Of a DNA stretch of 64,000 nucleotides, positions 37,287-50,406 are shown one piece after another. This DNA comes from Numida meleagris (taxonomy: Eukaryota; Chordata; Aves; Galliformes; Numididae). Location of the stretch: NCBI RefSeq assembly GCF_002078875.1, contig NC_034410.1:103796640-103860639 (forward strand), given 5' to 3'. Position numbers and translations under genes: made by a program. Numbering within the stretch: the stretch's first letter is position 1; each line of letters starts with the position of its first letter. The notes below the pieces were generated by a model. That model ran no database searches. It was not told where the DNA came from and saw nothing but the letters and a program-made list of their open reading frames with translations.

Positions 37287-37900
37287 AGATTCTATCTACC
37301 TGTAATTTTCTTTTAGGCTTGTATGGAGTGAAGATGGAAGAAAATGACTGTGTATAGGGTTCAAACATACAATAGCTGTCCATTGCCTAAAGCAAAACTG
37401 GAGGTGCCAGTTGCCAGGGCCTACAACCCATTCAGCGCCAATGAAACCAGTGTTCCTCTTTCAGAGAACTATGCTCATGTGGACAGTTACCTGGCTTACA
37501 CTGTGACATACTTCAAGTTGAAAATCTTAAAAAAGAATGATTTGTTGATCTCCCATAATTCCTTTTCCCCTGGAACTGGAGGTTTCCTAACAGGTGTATT
37601 TTGTGCTGAGTTTCCTCAGAGCTGCTTGGGGGTCCCCTGTCCCTTGCCAGAATTTCCTGCAGCTCACAGCACAGTGAGTCTAGCAGGCTGTGAAATCCAA
37701 TTAATTACACTCTGCAACTCATACTGACACACTTAAAAGAGTGGCTGCTGTGGTGTGAGGGAGAACAGTTTGTGTCCTAAATAAGACTTTTTCTGTATTT
37801 CAGAATTTCTCAGGGTCTACAACACAAGCATGTTTCAGGCTTATTCCACAAATGGCAATGTTTGTCCAAATTCATCCATAACTTTTTTTTCTCTCCAAAG

Positions 37901-37941
37901 CACACACAGACCCTTCCTTTAGAGGCTATTACTTCAAAGAG
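37901..37941 (+). other. Candidate short exon
   Basis: A TTTTTTTTCTCTCCAAAG acceptor-like tract (with a second CACACACAG option ending at 37909) and AAAGAG|GTAAGAA bound a 32- or 41-base segment. There is no recognisable peptide. This is weak evidence. Confidence 0.12.
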
Positions 37942-40900
37942 GTAAGAATAATAATTTAGCTTTTTGCAGTTTAAAACTGAGTATGACAGTAACTACATAT
38001 TTAATGTAGGTTGATGGCAGATCACAAAGAAACTCTTGCAGTAATGAGACCCCAGGCTACCCCTTTGTCAAATGTCTCAGTTTTTTTCAGGGAGGAATGG
38101 AAAGCTCCTTTGTTTTGCTGACACTCAGTTTGAATCTGTTATTGATTTTTCTCTATTGCTGATAACACAAATGCTCATCCCGCTTCATCTGCTTCTTTGT
38201 TTCCAAGGAACCCTACAAATAACATGGGTGATGTGTTCCAGTGGAGATTAGAACATTTGCTTGCTCATTTTTTCACTTTCGGCTTCCAAGTTATTTTTGC
38301 AGTTTACACATTCAGCAGCTTATTTGCTTACTTCAGACAGGCATACACACTGAAATTTCTTCTTTGCTCCAATGTCACAGCCCTGAAAGAGAGTGATAAT
38401 TTCATCACCATTTCCAGTCTTCCTGCAAAATTATGACAAATAAACTGTCGTACTACCAAATAAACTACCATACTACAAACTACCAAGTATTTTTTAGTGG
38501 AATACTGTTTTGGTAATTAAAACCCACATTGTTAACATTTATAAAAAATGATAATAAAGATCACAGTATAATTTTCTATTTAAATTCTATTAAACTTGCA
38601 TTTTCTGAGCACTCTTCTTATACAACTAAATGTATTCATTTAGCTTTGCTGTAATTTCTTTGATAAGGACCATCACTGTTTTCTTCAAGAGTATATTCAC
38701 ACCAGAAGCCATACAGCTGGCTGGTAACTCAAAGCTTCCAAATGTTAACATGTTCTTTGTTATTCTTGAAATTTATGGGAAGAATAGGTCAAGATTTACT
38801 TCTCCTGCAGAATGAGAAGGCACCTATTATTAATGAATGCTTACAGGCAAGTACTACTGATGTGACAGGCAAAAACAAGATGCTGGAAGTAGCTCCTCAT
38901 ATTAGCTCCCCTCTGCAGCTTGTGGCCTGTTAAAGATTGCTGTTTCTCACAGTGGTTGTTAGGTTACAGAAGCGTGATGGTATATTGCTGCAGCTAGGGC
39001 TCAATCCTGCAGTCCTCCTCTTTCTATCCACCCTGACAAAGTGCTTTTGATCATAATAAAGAATCAAAGGTCTTGCAATTAAATCATTGTGCAAAGAACT
39101 TCTCTATTTAAACTTCTAATTCCAATTGTTTACCATAACAAGACTGTAAATCCTGCCAAGTAAGAAGACTTACTTCTGCTGCTGTTGTCAGTGGTCCTTC
39201 ATTTATGCCCATGCCATGGCTGGGACAGTCAGCTGATCCAAACCACTAGACAGGAGGGTGGAAGCCAAATTCATAGCCCTTCCTTTCCCACTTTGGGAAA
39301 GATATATTTTTGTTATGGAATAGCAAATGACACTTGGCATGTCTATGTAAAAAGACTATTAGAAATCATATGAGTAAATACACAGTGTCAGTAGACCCCA
39401 AGGGTAAGGGATTAGCCTTGCATTGAACGTTTCTGTAGTTTAGGATGTGTTATGGAATAACAATTGACTCCATCATCTAGGCAAGGCTGAGAGAACCTGG
39501 CTCATATCTTCTGCTGTAATTTAAAAAGTGGAAAGAAAAGAAGATGTATTATTGTTCCGATTTGAGACTTTCTCAAAGAAAACTTGGGGAGAGCTGTGGC
39601 AGAGAAGTAGTCTGATAAGACAACTTATTCTTCGTATATACAGTTACTCGCTGAAATTAGGATGAAATAATCTTTTTTGGACCAGCCTCTAATATCATAT
39701 CAGACTAATTTCTGCTGTGAGACAGGTTTGCTGAAAGCTTCAGAACAGGGTCATATAAGGTACATGAAAAAAAAGGCCTTGCTTTTCAGTTACTCTGCTT
39801 TCAACTCTGCAAGTTACCTAGAAAGATCAAGATAATGTAGTTCTGCATAATTTCTTTTTTTGCTATGGTTACAGTCAGCCACCACAGAAAGAATTTGTGT
39901 CTCCAGTAACATGCATTTATGTAAGAACATTTATACATTTATACTAGGGTATAAATGCATAGAGATTTTCAAAGAATGAGCCCTGATTCATAGCAACATA
40001 ATCCAGAAAAGACTTGCTCATAGGCTGAAAATGTGGATGGGTGCTAGACATACAATTTCAGAAGAAAGTTGCTTAGAAAAACATAGATTGAAATTTATTT
40101 TCACAAAACCATGAAATATGGCTAGGGATTAAATTTGTGATATCAAACACTGCATTTTCCAAGATAAAAAGGAAAAGGTTAGAATTCAATAAATGGTCAT
40201 TTATGCTCAGAAAATCTCTTGTTCTGTAAACGGTCCCAGAGGATCATGGAAGTATTACAAAATGGAGTGTGTTGGATAGCAGTGCTTCAGGGCACATATT
40301 TTGACTTCACATTACCTGTCAAATTTAGCATTCTCTGGACCCAACAGCTGCTCCTTCACACTGCGTCCACAGATCCTCCCAAACCTGGCAGCTACCCCAT
40401 CCTATAAGCTAAGTTTAGCCTGTAGAAAAGCCAGTGAATACTCCCCTAATATTTATACAGATTAATTATTGACATACTACACCCTTTAATATTATTTATT
40501 GTCACAGTTGCCTCCAAGTGCTATTTCTTACCCATCTCTTTTTCTAGCATTTTATGAAATGTTGACATTGAAGTTTTTGTTTACTGGTAATCTATCTGAG
40601 GAGAAAACCTTGTTCTCATTTCAAGTAACTTCTGTAGTCTGCACTACTGCTCTTGCTTTTATAAATTCTACTTGGATGTCTGCTTTTCTGTATGAGCTTA
40701 TCGAGTCTGAATGCACAGTGTTAAATCAAAATCTTTCACAAAAGGAAAAGCTAGGAGATAAAACAACGACAAAATAGCATGCTTTGTGTGGATCACCTAG
40801 GATCCTTGGGACACACAGGGAAGCTTCTAAGGGGAAAATACAGCCAGCTTTGCTTCCACAAGGATATTGGACTTTATTCCTTCCAAACAAATCTTGCCTC

Positions 40901-41163
40901 AAAGGGTATACTAAGGATTTAGAGACGCTGGTTTAACTAGGAAGGAAGGAAATTAGGACAGCAGATTGGATGTGAAAAAGTAACAACTAAGTCACAGCAA
41001 GTGGTTCACATTTTCAGAGATGAAAAAAACTTCATTTAATGACATCTGCTAAAGCTGCCAAGAAAATATTATGGCATTAAGGTTGCAGAAATAGGTATTT
41101 GCCTGTTTATGCTTTTTTTTTTTTTTTCTTTTCCTGGATGTGAAAGGACAAATGACTTATGGA

Positions 41164-41218
41164 GTTTTGTTTTGTTTTGTTTTGTTTTGTTTTGTTTTGT
41201 TTTGTTTTGTTTTGTTTT
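41164..41218. repeat. (GTTTT)11 pentanucleotide microsatellite
   Basis: Eleven uninterrupted GTTTT units follow a poly-T run at about 41112-41127. The perfect array suggests it is young and length-variable. Confidence 0.93.
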
Positions 41219-41513
41219 GGGAGGGATATGAAAAGGAGTTTAACTCTGACCATGGTGAATTTCATGATTGCTACGTATTGCTAATGCTGTGTAAAACCAC
41301 AAGAATACTATAGGCGGGGTTTCGTTAGTTTAACAGTCAGCACTGAGTGCCGTTTCAGAGACTAACATGCAGTTCTGTAGTTATCATTGTAAGACTTGTA
41401 GACATGACACAGAACTAGTGAGAAACTTCTACATACAAATACCATTAGATAAGCATCTTAGTACTTTTTGAATGTTTTCAAAAATGTTTTGTCTTTTAAA
41501 AAATTACTTTCAG

Positions 41514-41556
41514 AGAACAAGAAACTGATCATTCCAGCAAGAACTGAACATACTAG
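41514..41556 (+). other. Candidate micro-exon, 43 nt
   Basis: TTACTTTCAG precedes and ACTAG|GTAAGTGC follows, the latter a full donor consensus. Only one frame is open (NKKLIIPARTEHTR). It is too short to identify and could be chance. Confidence 0.15.
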
Positions 41557-42992
41557 GTAAGTGCAAGCACATTAGCTTTTCTTGGCTTTTGCTTTACATT
41601 CATCTGCAAGCAAGCATTCCTCTGTTCAGAGTCGATATGAACATTTGCTGATGCATTGCTTGGTAGGGCCAGAGCTGCTAGAATTCAGTTTGCCATGAAT
41701 TTAGAGCCTTTGTTCACACCAGTATGGCCTAGATAACATGAAAACTTTTCAAAGGATAAATCTCTAATTCCCACTTCTCCACCTTGTGCTGACACTCTTG
41801 TTTCACTGTGAGATTTACTTCTGTTCTTTCAGCTCATGGTAGTTTCATTCTATGCTGTTGTTTCTTTTGACCATTCTTCATAAAACCAAGCAGCGGCTCA
41901 GATTTTTCTCAAATACTTCTGGTTTCTTTTACCTTCCTGCCTTCAGTTTCTTGACCACAGGCATCTTATTTCTGTTGCTAATAGCAGCTTATATTTTGAT
42001 TCTGAATGATGTGACTATTTAAATAGCCAGAGCCAAATATGCTTAGCTCTGTACATTTGTTTTTGGTACTTGCCTCCTTTGTTTTAATGAATTTCCAATT
42101 TAACCTGGTACATTCATAATTCATTTGACAAGTTCTCAATTTTCTCTCTGCAGGAGTGCAGATAAATCTTGGATGTTCAAACTAGCTACCACTGTTTTGG
42201 ATGGTCTCTGATCCCCGGAAAAGGCAATGGGAGCATCTAGTACTACATGATTGCTAAAATTTCTTTGTTGCTTGTGGATTGTTGCGGTGATAATATTTAT
42301 TAGCTTCTGTTACCTGCCAAAACTGATTTTTTTTTCCTCATGTCGATGGTTTTATCATTGTAATGGTTTTCAATTGCCATGATTTTGAAGAAAGAGTGGG
42401 TCATACAAATGCTATAAACACCATCAAGTTACTCAGTTATACTCCATATTCAGTAAGATATGGATGATAATAGTTGGTTGCTAAACCTTAGTGTCTACAA
42501 ATATTTTAGAGTTAATATGTTGTCCTAAAAGCTATTTCAGAGTGAAGGATCTGCCAAACCTGCCTGGATATCGTAAGGGATATGTTACAAGGAAATCTTA
42601 CACATCTCTGGTGGCACTAGCTGCCTATGCATGAACAAGAAAATCCTACACCAAATATCTCATGCAAAATCTTGTAATCATATAAGAATCTGTTCTGCTG
42701 ATCATATGCCTTAATTTTACACCAGGAAGTACTTGTAGACTGTTTTATTTTGTCTCAGACACATGATTGTGAAGATTGTCAAGATTTCATGCTTGAATTA
42801 CTAAATACTGAAAAGGTGGAAAAGGACAGTGTGCAATAGAGGATGTTATTTCTGTCATGATATTTTTGGGTTTCAGGTTATACAGAGAAAGCAAGAAATG
42901 ACTCTAACTCATTTGTTCTAACTTTACAAGAAAAAATATGGAGTGGCTTTCTGTTGGTTTAACTGCTTATGCTTCAGTCTATCTAAGACCAA

Positions 42993-43010
42993 ATGATCAT
43001 TAATGATCAT
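42993..43010. repeat. 18-bp perfect palindrome
   Basis: ATGATCATTAATGATCAT equals its own reverse complement. Bases such as ATTAAT and TGATCA are common in AT-rich DNA and no binding site is claimed. Confidence 0.8.
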
Positions 43011-43216
43011 CAATTAAACAAAGGACGGAGTTTAAGGCAATTGTCCAAGGATGGTAGCAGCAGTGCCCATTTATACGAGTTCAAACTGTTATGAAACTAC
43101 ACTCAAGAGGAACATGCAGAGTTAAGGGTGTTCATGTTGTTCAGTATGGCCATTTTTTCCCCTTGATTTTTTTTTTCTTTTGGTTTACTGTCTTTTAATA
43201 AGGATAGCATTCACAA

Positions 43217-44536
43217 AATCATAGAATCATAGAATCATAGAATTGGCTAGGTTGGAAAAGACCTACCGGATCATCCAGTCCAACCATCCACCTACCACCA
43301 ATAACCCCACTAATCCATGTCTCAACACAACATCTAAATGTTTCTTGAACACCTCCAGGGACGGTGACTCAACCACCTCCCTGGGCAGCCCGTTCCAGCA
43401 CCTGACCACTCTTTCAGAAAAGTAGTATTTCCTAATGTCCAGCCTAAATCTCCCCTGGTGCAACTTGAAGCCATTCCCCCTCGTCCTTCACTAGTTACAA
43501 TAGAGAAGAGGCTAACACCCAGCTCACTACAACCTCCCTTCAGGCAGTTACAGAGAGCAATAAGGCCTCCCCTGAGCCTCCTCTTCTCCAGGCTGAGCAG
43601 TCCCAGCTCCCTCAGCCGCTCCTCATAAGGCCTGTGCTCCAGACCCCTCACCAGCTTCGTCGCCCTCCTCTGAACACACTCCAGGGTATCAATGTCTTTC
43701 TTGCAGTGAGGGGCCCAAAACTGAACACAGTACTCAAGGTGCAGCCTCACCAGTGCTGAGTACAGAGGGACAATGACTTCCCTACTCCTACTGGCAACAC
43801 TGTTCCTGATACAAGCCAGGATGCCATTGGCCTTCTTGGCCACCTGGACACACTGCTGGCTCACGCTCAGCCGAGCATCGACCAACATCCCCAGGTCCGT
43901 TTCCTCCACACAACCATCCAGCCACTCTGCCCCAAGCCTGTAGCATTGCCTGGTGTTGTTGTGGCCAAAGTGCAGGACCCAGCGCTTGGTCTTGTTGAAC
44001 CTCATCCCATTGGCTTCATCCCAGAGATACAACCTGTCCAGATCTCTTTGTAGGGCCTTGCTACCCCCAGGCAGATCGTCACTTCCTGCCAGCTTGGTGT
44101 CATCTGCTAACTTACTGAGGGTGCTCTCAATCCCCTCATCCAGGTCATCAGTAAAGATATTGAAAAGGACAGGCCCCAGCAGTGACCCCTGGGGAACACC
44201 ACTTGTGACTGGTCGCCAGCTGGATTTAACTCCATTCACCACCACTCTCTGGGCCTGGCCCTCCAGCCAGCTCCTTACCCAGCCAAGGGTGTACCTGTCT
44301 AAGCCACGGGCTGCCAGCTTCTCCAGGAGAATGCTGTGGGAGACAGTGTCAAAGGCTTTGCTGATGTCTAGGTGGACCACATCAGCAGCCTTTCCCTCAT
44401 CCACCAGGTGGGTCACTCGATCATAGAAGGAGATCAGGTTGGTCAAGCAGGACCTGTCCTTCACAAACCCATGCTGGCTGGGCCTGATCCCCCTGTTGTC
44501 CTGCAAATGCCGCGTGATCTCCCTCAGGAAATGAAG
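43217..44536 (-). mobile_element. CR1 LINE, best preserved copy, 5'-truncated
   Basis: The 3' tail sits at the low-coordinate end as repeated ATCATAGA units (43217-43242), followed by the usual CR1 3' UTR. Going up, the RT C-terminus, thumb, palm motifs and part of the fingers ([12 protein letters not shown]) follow until homology stops near 44536. Length is about 1.3 kb against about 4.5 kb for a full CR1, the common 5'-truncation of LINE integration. No target duplication is visible, as is usual for CR1. Its good preservation makes it the youngest CR1 in the window. Confidence 0.93.
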
Positions 44537-44566
44537 CAAAATGAGAGTGTTTTCTATTTGACACAA
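43263..44566 (-). pseudogene. CR1 ORF2 reverse transcriptase, partial, one frameshift
   Basis: An open frame of 410 codons (44566-43334) holds RT motif A LDISKAFD (residues 66-73), motif [15 protein letters not shown] (122-135) and motif C LADDTKL (153-159), where the family normally has F or Y before ADD. The first dozen residues are flanking sequence, so the ATG is not a real start. Near 43480, at the TSEGRGGM stretch, one extra base moves the reading into the wrong frame. The proper C-terminus ([15 protein letters not shown]...) continues at 43463-43263. Without endonuclease and with the frameshift it cannot act in retrotransposition. Confidence 0.92.
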
Positions 44567-47500
44567 AGGTAATATAGAATGTGTATAATTTGTATATTTT
44601 GTTGATGGTTTATTCTCCGTACTTTCTGAGTTCTTTCGGAAACTGCTTAATATAAAACTTCCTTAATATATGACATGTAATACTTCTTGTGTGCTGGAAA
44701 AAATTAATACTAAAACATCAGGACTATAAAGGTGGTAGAGCAGTTATGCATAACAATAGTAGAAAATCTGGCAGGAAAAAATTGAATTATTTCCATTCAT
44801 CACAGTCATTTTCAGTAGAAATAGAACAGGAGTACTTTTACTTTATAACATCCTATATATATGTGTATGTATATATATGCTGTGAATTACATTTGTTGTA
44901 TCTTGCTTGCAATAAATTTGAAGCAGTAAGCATTAAAAATTACCATTGATACTACATTATAGGTACTATAAGCACATCTCTGTTCATGTTATAAGCAAAT
45001 TTGTGAAAACCATTCTCAGCTCTCCTGTGCCGCAGTGGTATGTAATTTTATATGATTTACGAATATTTTGGAATATCAGTACCTATTAATCATTTTGGTT
45101 AAATGTCTGTTTCTGTTTAACATATTTGTATAGAATTTTATAGAAGTAGCATCAATGCAATATTAACGTGCAGTAGTATACCAGAAAATAGTACATTAAG
45201 CGATTTTGGAAGCTCAGTATAATTTCATTACTAAATTAGATGAAAATCATGTACTTCTATTTTCTTACTTTTTTCTTCTTTTGGATTTCATATGCAGATG
45301 ATACCTCTTGCATTTCTTGTTGCACTGGAGACCTTTTGATGTTTTAAATCCTCTTGTTAAAAAAAAAAAAAAAAGACTTCTTAAAATATTTTATTATATT
45401 TTTACTGGTCTAACGGAAATAGGATTTTCAAATTCTAAGACAATGTGTTAATAAACTAATTTACAATGAAGAGCTACTAATTATGTTTTAAATTTCATCA
45501 CATGTAAACAATCAGCTGCCTTAAGGCAGTTATCCCAGAAATCAAAATGACTGATAATGAATTTCAGGTTTATCCACCTATGTTGTTATGAAATTAGGTT
45601 TTTTTATGATATTTTTTGTTGTTGAAAGTCTTGAAGGCTCTAGTCTGAATTCAGTGTCTATTACTGTGCTAGATGCTGCACAGATGACATTAAAACAATG
45701 GCCAGTTTTGTAAGGTACATTCTCTAGTCCATTAGGAAACAGAACATCCAGGTACAAATTGTTGAGAACTAAGGGGGTGAACTGAGGAAGTCATATGCAC
45801 ATGCCAGTGAGTAAATGCATGGATGAAATAGTAGCCATTACATCTTAGGAAACTACAGGCTGAATACTGAAATAAATTAAGACTTAAAATAATCTAGGCT
45901 CTTATCTCCAAATCTCCTTCACTGACCAGCACAACAAAGGTAAGGTGAAAGAAAAGTTCAGAAGAAAGTTCAGACACCCAGTGGAAGTGATATAATTAGC
46001 AAGCTGAAGCAGCTTCCTTCCACAAAGTTATCTTCCAACCCACTCTACTAACTTTGGACCATTAGACACCTAATTTAAATGTCACAGTAAATCACCACAA
46101 CTTCTTCCTTTCAGAGGAAGGAAAAAAGAGAAGGTACAGTGCTCTGGGGTTAGTGCAGTTGAGTGTTCCAGGTTTTTTTGTTTGTTTGTTTTTGTAAGTA
46201 GTAACCATTTGGCTGTATCAAAGTCTTAAGTTTAAGGGCAGATTTCAAATCGCTAGCAGAGCAAAGTCTGCTTTGCAACAACTATCTGCAGTAGGACAGT
46301 GGACCCAAGGACAGCTACTTTTGCCAGGACAATTTAACAAAAATCTCTTCAGCTTCTCAGAACTGCATATCTGTGTTATGTAACTCTCTCAGTCCTGTTA
46401 TTCATTTTCTTCAAAATAATCCATATTTTATCTGAGCATCATGTTGAATATGATGGTCAGATTTAAAATATGTTGTTATCATTTGGCTAATGCTCTGTGT
46501 TATCACTTTTAATGGCTATCTGCAAGCAATGTGAATATTTTCATGGTTTGTCTTGCTACATGAGTATGTGAATTCCAATTGAATCATTAGGATTTTCCTC
46601 AATTATCAAGGTGTGAGTGGCACTACTTGAAAAGAAACAGATTACTGGCTTTGCTTTTTTATTAAGCTATTGTATTCATATCTTGCAAAATGTATTAAAA
46701 TGGAGGTAAAAAGAAGAAAAGAAGGAAAACCCCCTGAAGAAGTAACTCGATTTTTTTTTCAAAGATCACATTTTTCAAGCCTCTTGAGGCTCAGGAAAAA
46801 TATCTTGAGAAGTAAAATGAGAATAAAGAAAAGTCTTTCTAAACTAGTTTCCAAGTACTGAGAAAGATACAATAGAAGACATTACTATCACACCACATAC
46901 CATTTTTCTTTCCTATAATTCATCTTATTTTTACACTTTCAGTTTAACTTTTCGGCCTGCCTGGGAATTGCTTTCCTTGTGGGGAAATTTCTACTTAACG
47001 AGTTTTAAAATGTTGCATTCCTAACCTTTTTGAAAATCCCTTTCTGCTTTTTGCACATTGGTTTACATCAAGGTATTTCCTGTGTGCATATACATATGTA
47101 TCTAGACAAGAATACAATGTATAGGCTGAGAACATTTTCATTTCTCCTAGTGTCTTCAGTGTTTTACAGAAAATGCATCAGATACAGATCACATGAAGGC
47201 AGAGAGTATGACTATGAGCTTGTCCTCATACACAGAAAAATCATTCTAACAGTAATTTGTTTTGAATGTGAATGTCACCTGTCTTATTTTCCTGAAAAGT
47301 GTTGTTTCTCACTGCTTCAAAATACAGCATTTTCAAGCTGCTAGGTATAGAGTCATGTAAGCAGTGAAATTTTTATTCCCACTCTCGTTTTGCAGCTTTG
47401 AATGCAATGTCAGATGTATTCAATGATACTTTATTAGCATGACAAGATATACAGAAGTGTTGCCAAAGTGTGAAAGAGACAGACTGCTCAGGTATCTCTT

Positions 47501-48109
47501 GCAGATAACATCTTCCCCACATAGAGTTTCATACAAATGTCTGAGGCTTTATCTTCTATGTCTGTCTATCATAACTATCCATTGCTGTTCCCATCACAGG
47601 CTGTGGAAAATGAAAAGCAAATCTAAGTGCATCACATTTGCTGTGTAGCCTGTAAACGGGCTAGCTCAAAAAGACAATGCATCCAGCCCTAAAACACAAG
47701 AACAATTGCTTAACAGTGCAGTTTCTCAAGCAAAACAGTATAGATCAAAAACATTGATGAAAAGAGCTAATAATAGCTCTAGATGAAAGCTTTGAAATGG
47801 GATAAATATTACCCATTAATTTTGGCTAATAATTATATCAACTTACCTAAGTATGTTTATGCCCTTAGATGTATGTAAACATCGACTATCAAGAGAGTCA
47901 TGGAAGGACATGGAAAAATTGGATAGTATTTTTTAAAGAGGTAGATATTTCTCATCACTAATGAAACTTCAGTTTTTGCAGATGCAATTCTTTATGGAGA
48001 CTATTTGGACTGATGCAGGTTTTTAGCTGAGTTACAATAGGCACAAGCACAAAATTGCTCTGAAAACAGAAATCTGGTGGCTGAAATTTTAGTCATAAAT
48101 TTTATCCAA
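44537..48109. other. Non-coding AT-rich stretch
   Basis: No gene or dispersed repeat recognised. It contains a 16-base A run (45359-45374), a 14-bp palindrome (45516-45529) and a short TTTG run near 46171-46190. Confidence 0.6.
45359..45374. repeat. Poly-A homopolymer (16 A)
   Basis: Uninterrupted A run in AT-rich sequence. Confidence 0.9.
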
Positions 48110-48114
48110 CATAT

Positions 48115-48678
48115 TGTCCTGGTTTTATGATTTTTATTATCGTTATTCCACATCATAACATCATGTAGTGCACTGGGAGTTAAAGAGTTAATGGTCCGGT
48201 TCTGTGGATCCTGGACCATTCCAGGTAGCTGTTCTTCTCAGAAGAGAAGAACTACATAACCCAGAGGATTTTGTGTTGTTCTGTTTCTGTTTTCCATTCA
48301 GAGGGAAGGACAAAGCTGTCCTCAGGTCACGAGATGCCCTCTTTTCCCTTTCTGCTCATCCGGGCAGCATGTGCACTCCCCTAGTCATTTCACCTTTAGC
48401 ATTAAAGTAAGGCCTCTGGCTTTTGGACACTCTCATTTTATTTGATTTCTTAGCTTCAGTTCCAATTATAATGTATTATATTGTGCTATCCTATATGTTC
48501 CAATATCTTATTCAGTAAATTAGCTTTCCTCCTCAGATCATTGCCGCTGTTTTGTTTTAGGCCCATCTTCCTACCTTTTTCCCTTTTCCCGTTTCCTCTT
48601 TCCCAGGGCGTGAGTCCATGGGTCCCCCTGCCCTATTAGTCATGGAACTGGGCCAAACAAGCCCGTAAACTGTTGACA
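48115..48678 (+). mobile_element. ERVL-like solo LTR, 564 bp, perfect CATAT duplication
   Basis: Begins TGTCCTGG and ends CTGTTGACA. Flanked by CATAT at 48110-48114 and CATAT at 48679-48683, an exact 5-bp target duplication. It aligns with the reverse complement of 36765-37286 at both ends and in several inner blocks, but has about 60 extra bases after the ATCATGTAGTG block and no TATA box at the aligned place, so it is a different subfamily. A 9-bp-stem hairpin (GTTCTTCTC/GAGAAGAAC) lies at 48231-48252. No internal retroviral sequence adjoins it. Confidence 0.9.
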
Positions 48679-50406
48679 CATATTTAAAGTATAATCTGTC
48701 TTAATAGATTAAAAAATATGGTAAATTAAGTTTTAGTATTTTGTCCTGCAAGTTTTTAGTGAATGCAATTTCAAACCCTTAATAAAAAAATAAAAAAGTT
48801 TTACAATTTCTTTCACTCTTTCACTTCTACATTTCCCACTTTTACTTTTTTGAAAGGAAAAAAAAGTTCTAATTTTTGCATCTGCACTTTTTGAATGTGA
48901 TATTCTCTTTTTCTGCATGTCACTTAGGTGGTTTATTCTGACCTTGACAGCTCTGTAGCACATTACTAAAATATTACAGCAATAATTCTGTACAATTATG
49001 CCTAATATTACGGCAACATCCTGCAGTTTTGCGCTATGATTATGGGAGAAATTCATGTTTATTTACTTTAATGACTAGATAATGAGTCCAAGCTACACAG
49101 ATCAAAGAGAACTGCTAAGAGAGAGGCTGTTGTGAGCCAAAACTAATAACATGCTCCACTTTGAGAAGACAGATCTATTCACTTTAATGCAGTAAGAAAG
49201 AGTAGAAGTGTTGAAAAGAGAAAAAAAAATGATAAGTGCCACCTCTATTTAAAATAACATAGGCCAAATACTACAGCTTTGGCTGACAACCCTTTGGCAG
49301 CCCTTCGGACTTTGCGAGAAATTACTTCCCTTTTTTATTAAGGCAGTCAGAATGTCACACTGATTCACCCTAGTTTTATGGAGTTGGATCATCATTTGGA
49401 GACTCAGACAGCCCCAAAGCATCTCTCTGCATATTGGCAGAGGTTAGACTTCACTCATAAATGAAGACCCTCCTACTGGAATAGCACATACGTAGCGTAG
49501 TAGGCATACTGAAAACTTCAGAGACCAATTCTTTTCTATTAACAGAAAAGAGATAGATATCATATTAAATGCCATTTCAAGGATTTTCTAGGCAAATGTG
49601 TCCTTTTGGACAGCATGAAAAGAAAGCTGGAAATAGAATATTTCTTGCTATAAGTTTATTTTTCCTCCCACTTATTAACAAATATATGTAACACTATTTA
49701 CCTAGAGTCATCCATTGCACCATGGGAGCACAAGTGATAATTCTGCTATTTGTCATTTAATGATCATTCAATCATAGTTGAATCTGGAGTGGAAAATGTA
49801 TCTAAATTTTTCTCATCTCTTTGTCTAGATATTACCAATGAAGAGAGGAAAGGGCAAAAACCTGCTCTCAGGGCACACCAGACTTTAGGGGATTGTACAG
49901 TTGAAAGTATTTTATGTTTGAGATCAATATGATACAGACTTCATACTGCTAGTAACTTCAGTGTGATAAGCAGCTCCACATATGACTACAAATAAGGTAT
50001 GAATTGTGGTTCCTACAGCAATCCACCCTGCCTATGCACTTAGTAGTAAAGTGAATACTTAAACTCATCATTTTAGGGTATTCCAAAGTCATCTGGTGGA
50101 GTGGAAGCAGGGAGGGGAGGAACTCGATGGCTGGAAGGGAAGCAGAAATGAGGTGCATATTAGGACCTTCATTATCATTCTTTTTCCTCATACCACTTCA
50201 TACATACAAATTCTGAGGTTGAGTGCACAGAGGTATAACTTAGTCCTCTTCCTAATCATTTTTTTTTCTTCACATTACGTGATTCAGGAAATAATAAAAA
50301 ATAAATGGCAATATAATATACAATTACCCCAGCATAATTAAATTTATGAAGATTAAGAAATAATATATAAGTTGCCAAACATTTTAAGCAGCTAACAATG
50401 ACAGAT

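Larger units (their letters stand above)
37287..43216. other. Non-coding AT-rich stretch
   Basis: No recognisable gene. It includes a 127-codon frame at 37344-37727 without known domains, two exon-like segments (37901-37941 and 41514-41556), a GTTTT pentamer array (41164-41218) and an 18-bp palindrome (42993-43010). Confidence 0.6.

Noticed and set aside
37344..37727. A 127-codon plus-strand reading frame
   Set aside because: It has no known domain, no splice or promoter context and no codon pattern that I can recognise. A frame of this size can occur by chance in 64 kb.
41164..41218. A CRISPR-like array
   Set aside because: The units are 5 bases with no spacers, and the genome is eukaryotic. 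It is a microsatellite.
42993..43010. The 18-bp palindrome as a protein-binding operator
   Set aside because: Short AT-rich palindromes are frequent, and no gene or known binding motif supports it.
43953..44426. A 157-codon plus-strand frame
   Set aside because: It is the antisense shadow of the CR1 reverse transcriptase on the minus strand.
36765..48678. An inverted provirus between the LTRs at 37 and 48 kb
   Set aside because: The LTRs face opposite ways, each has its own 5-bp duplication, and a CR1 with unique DNA lies between.
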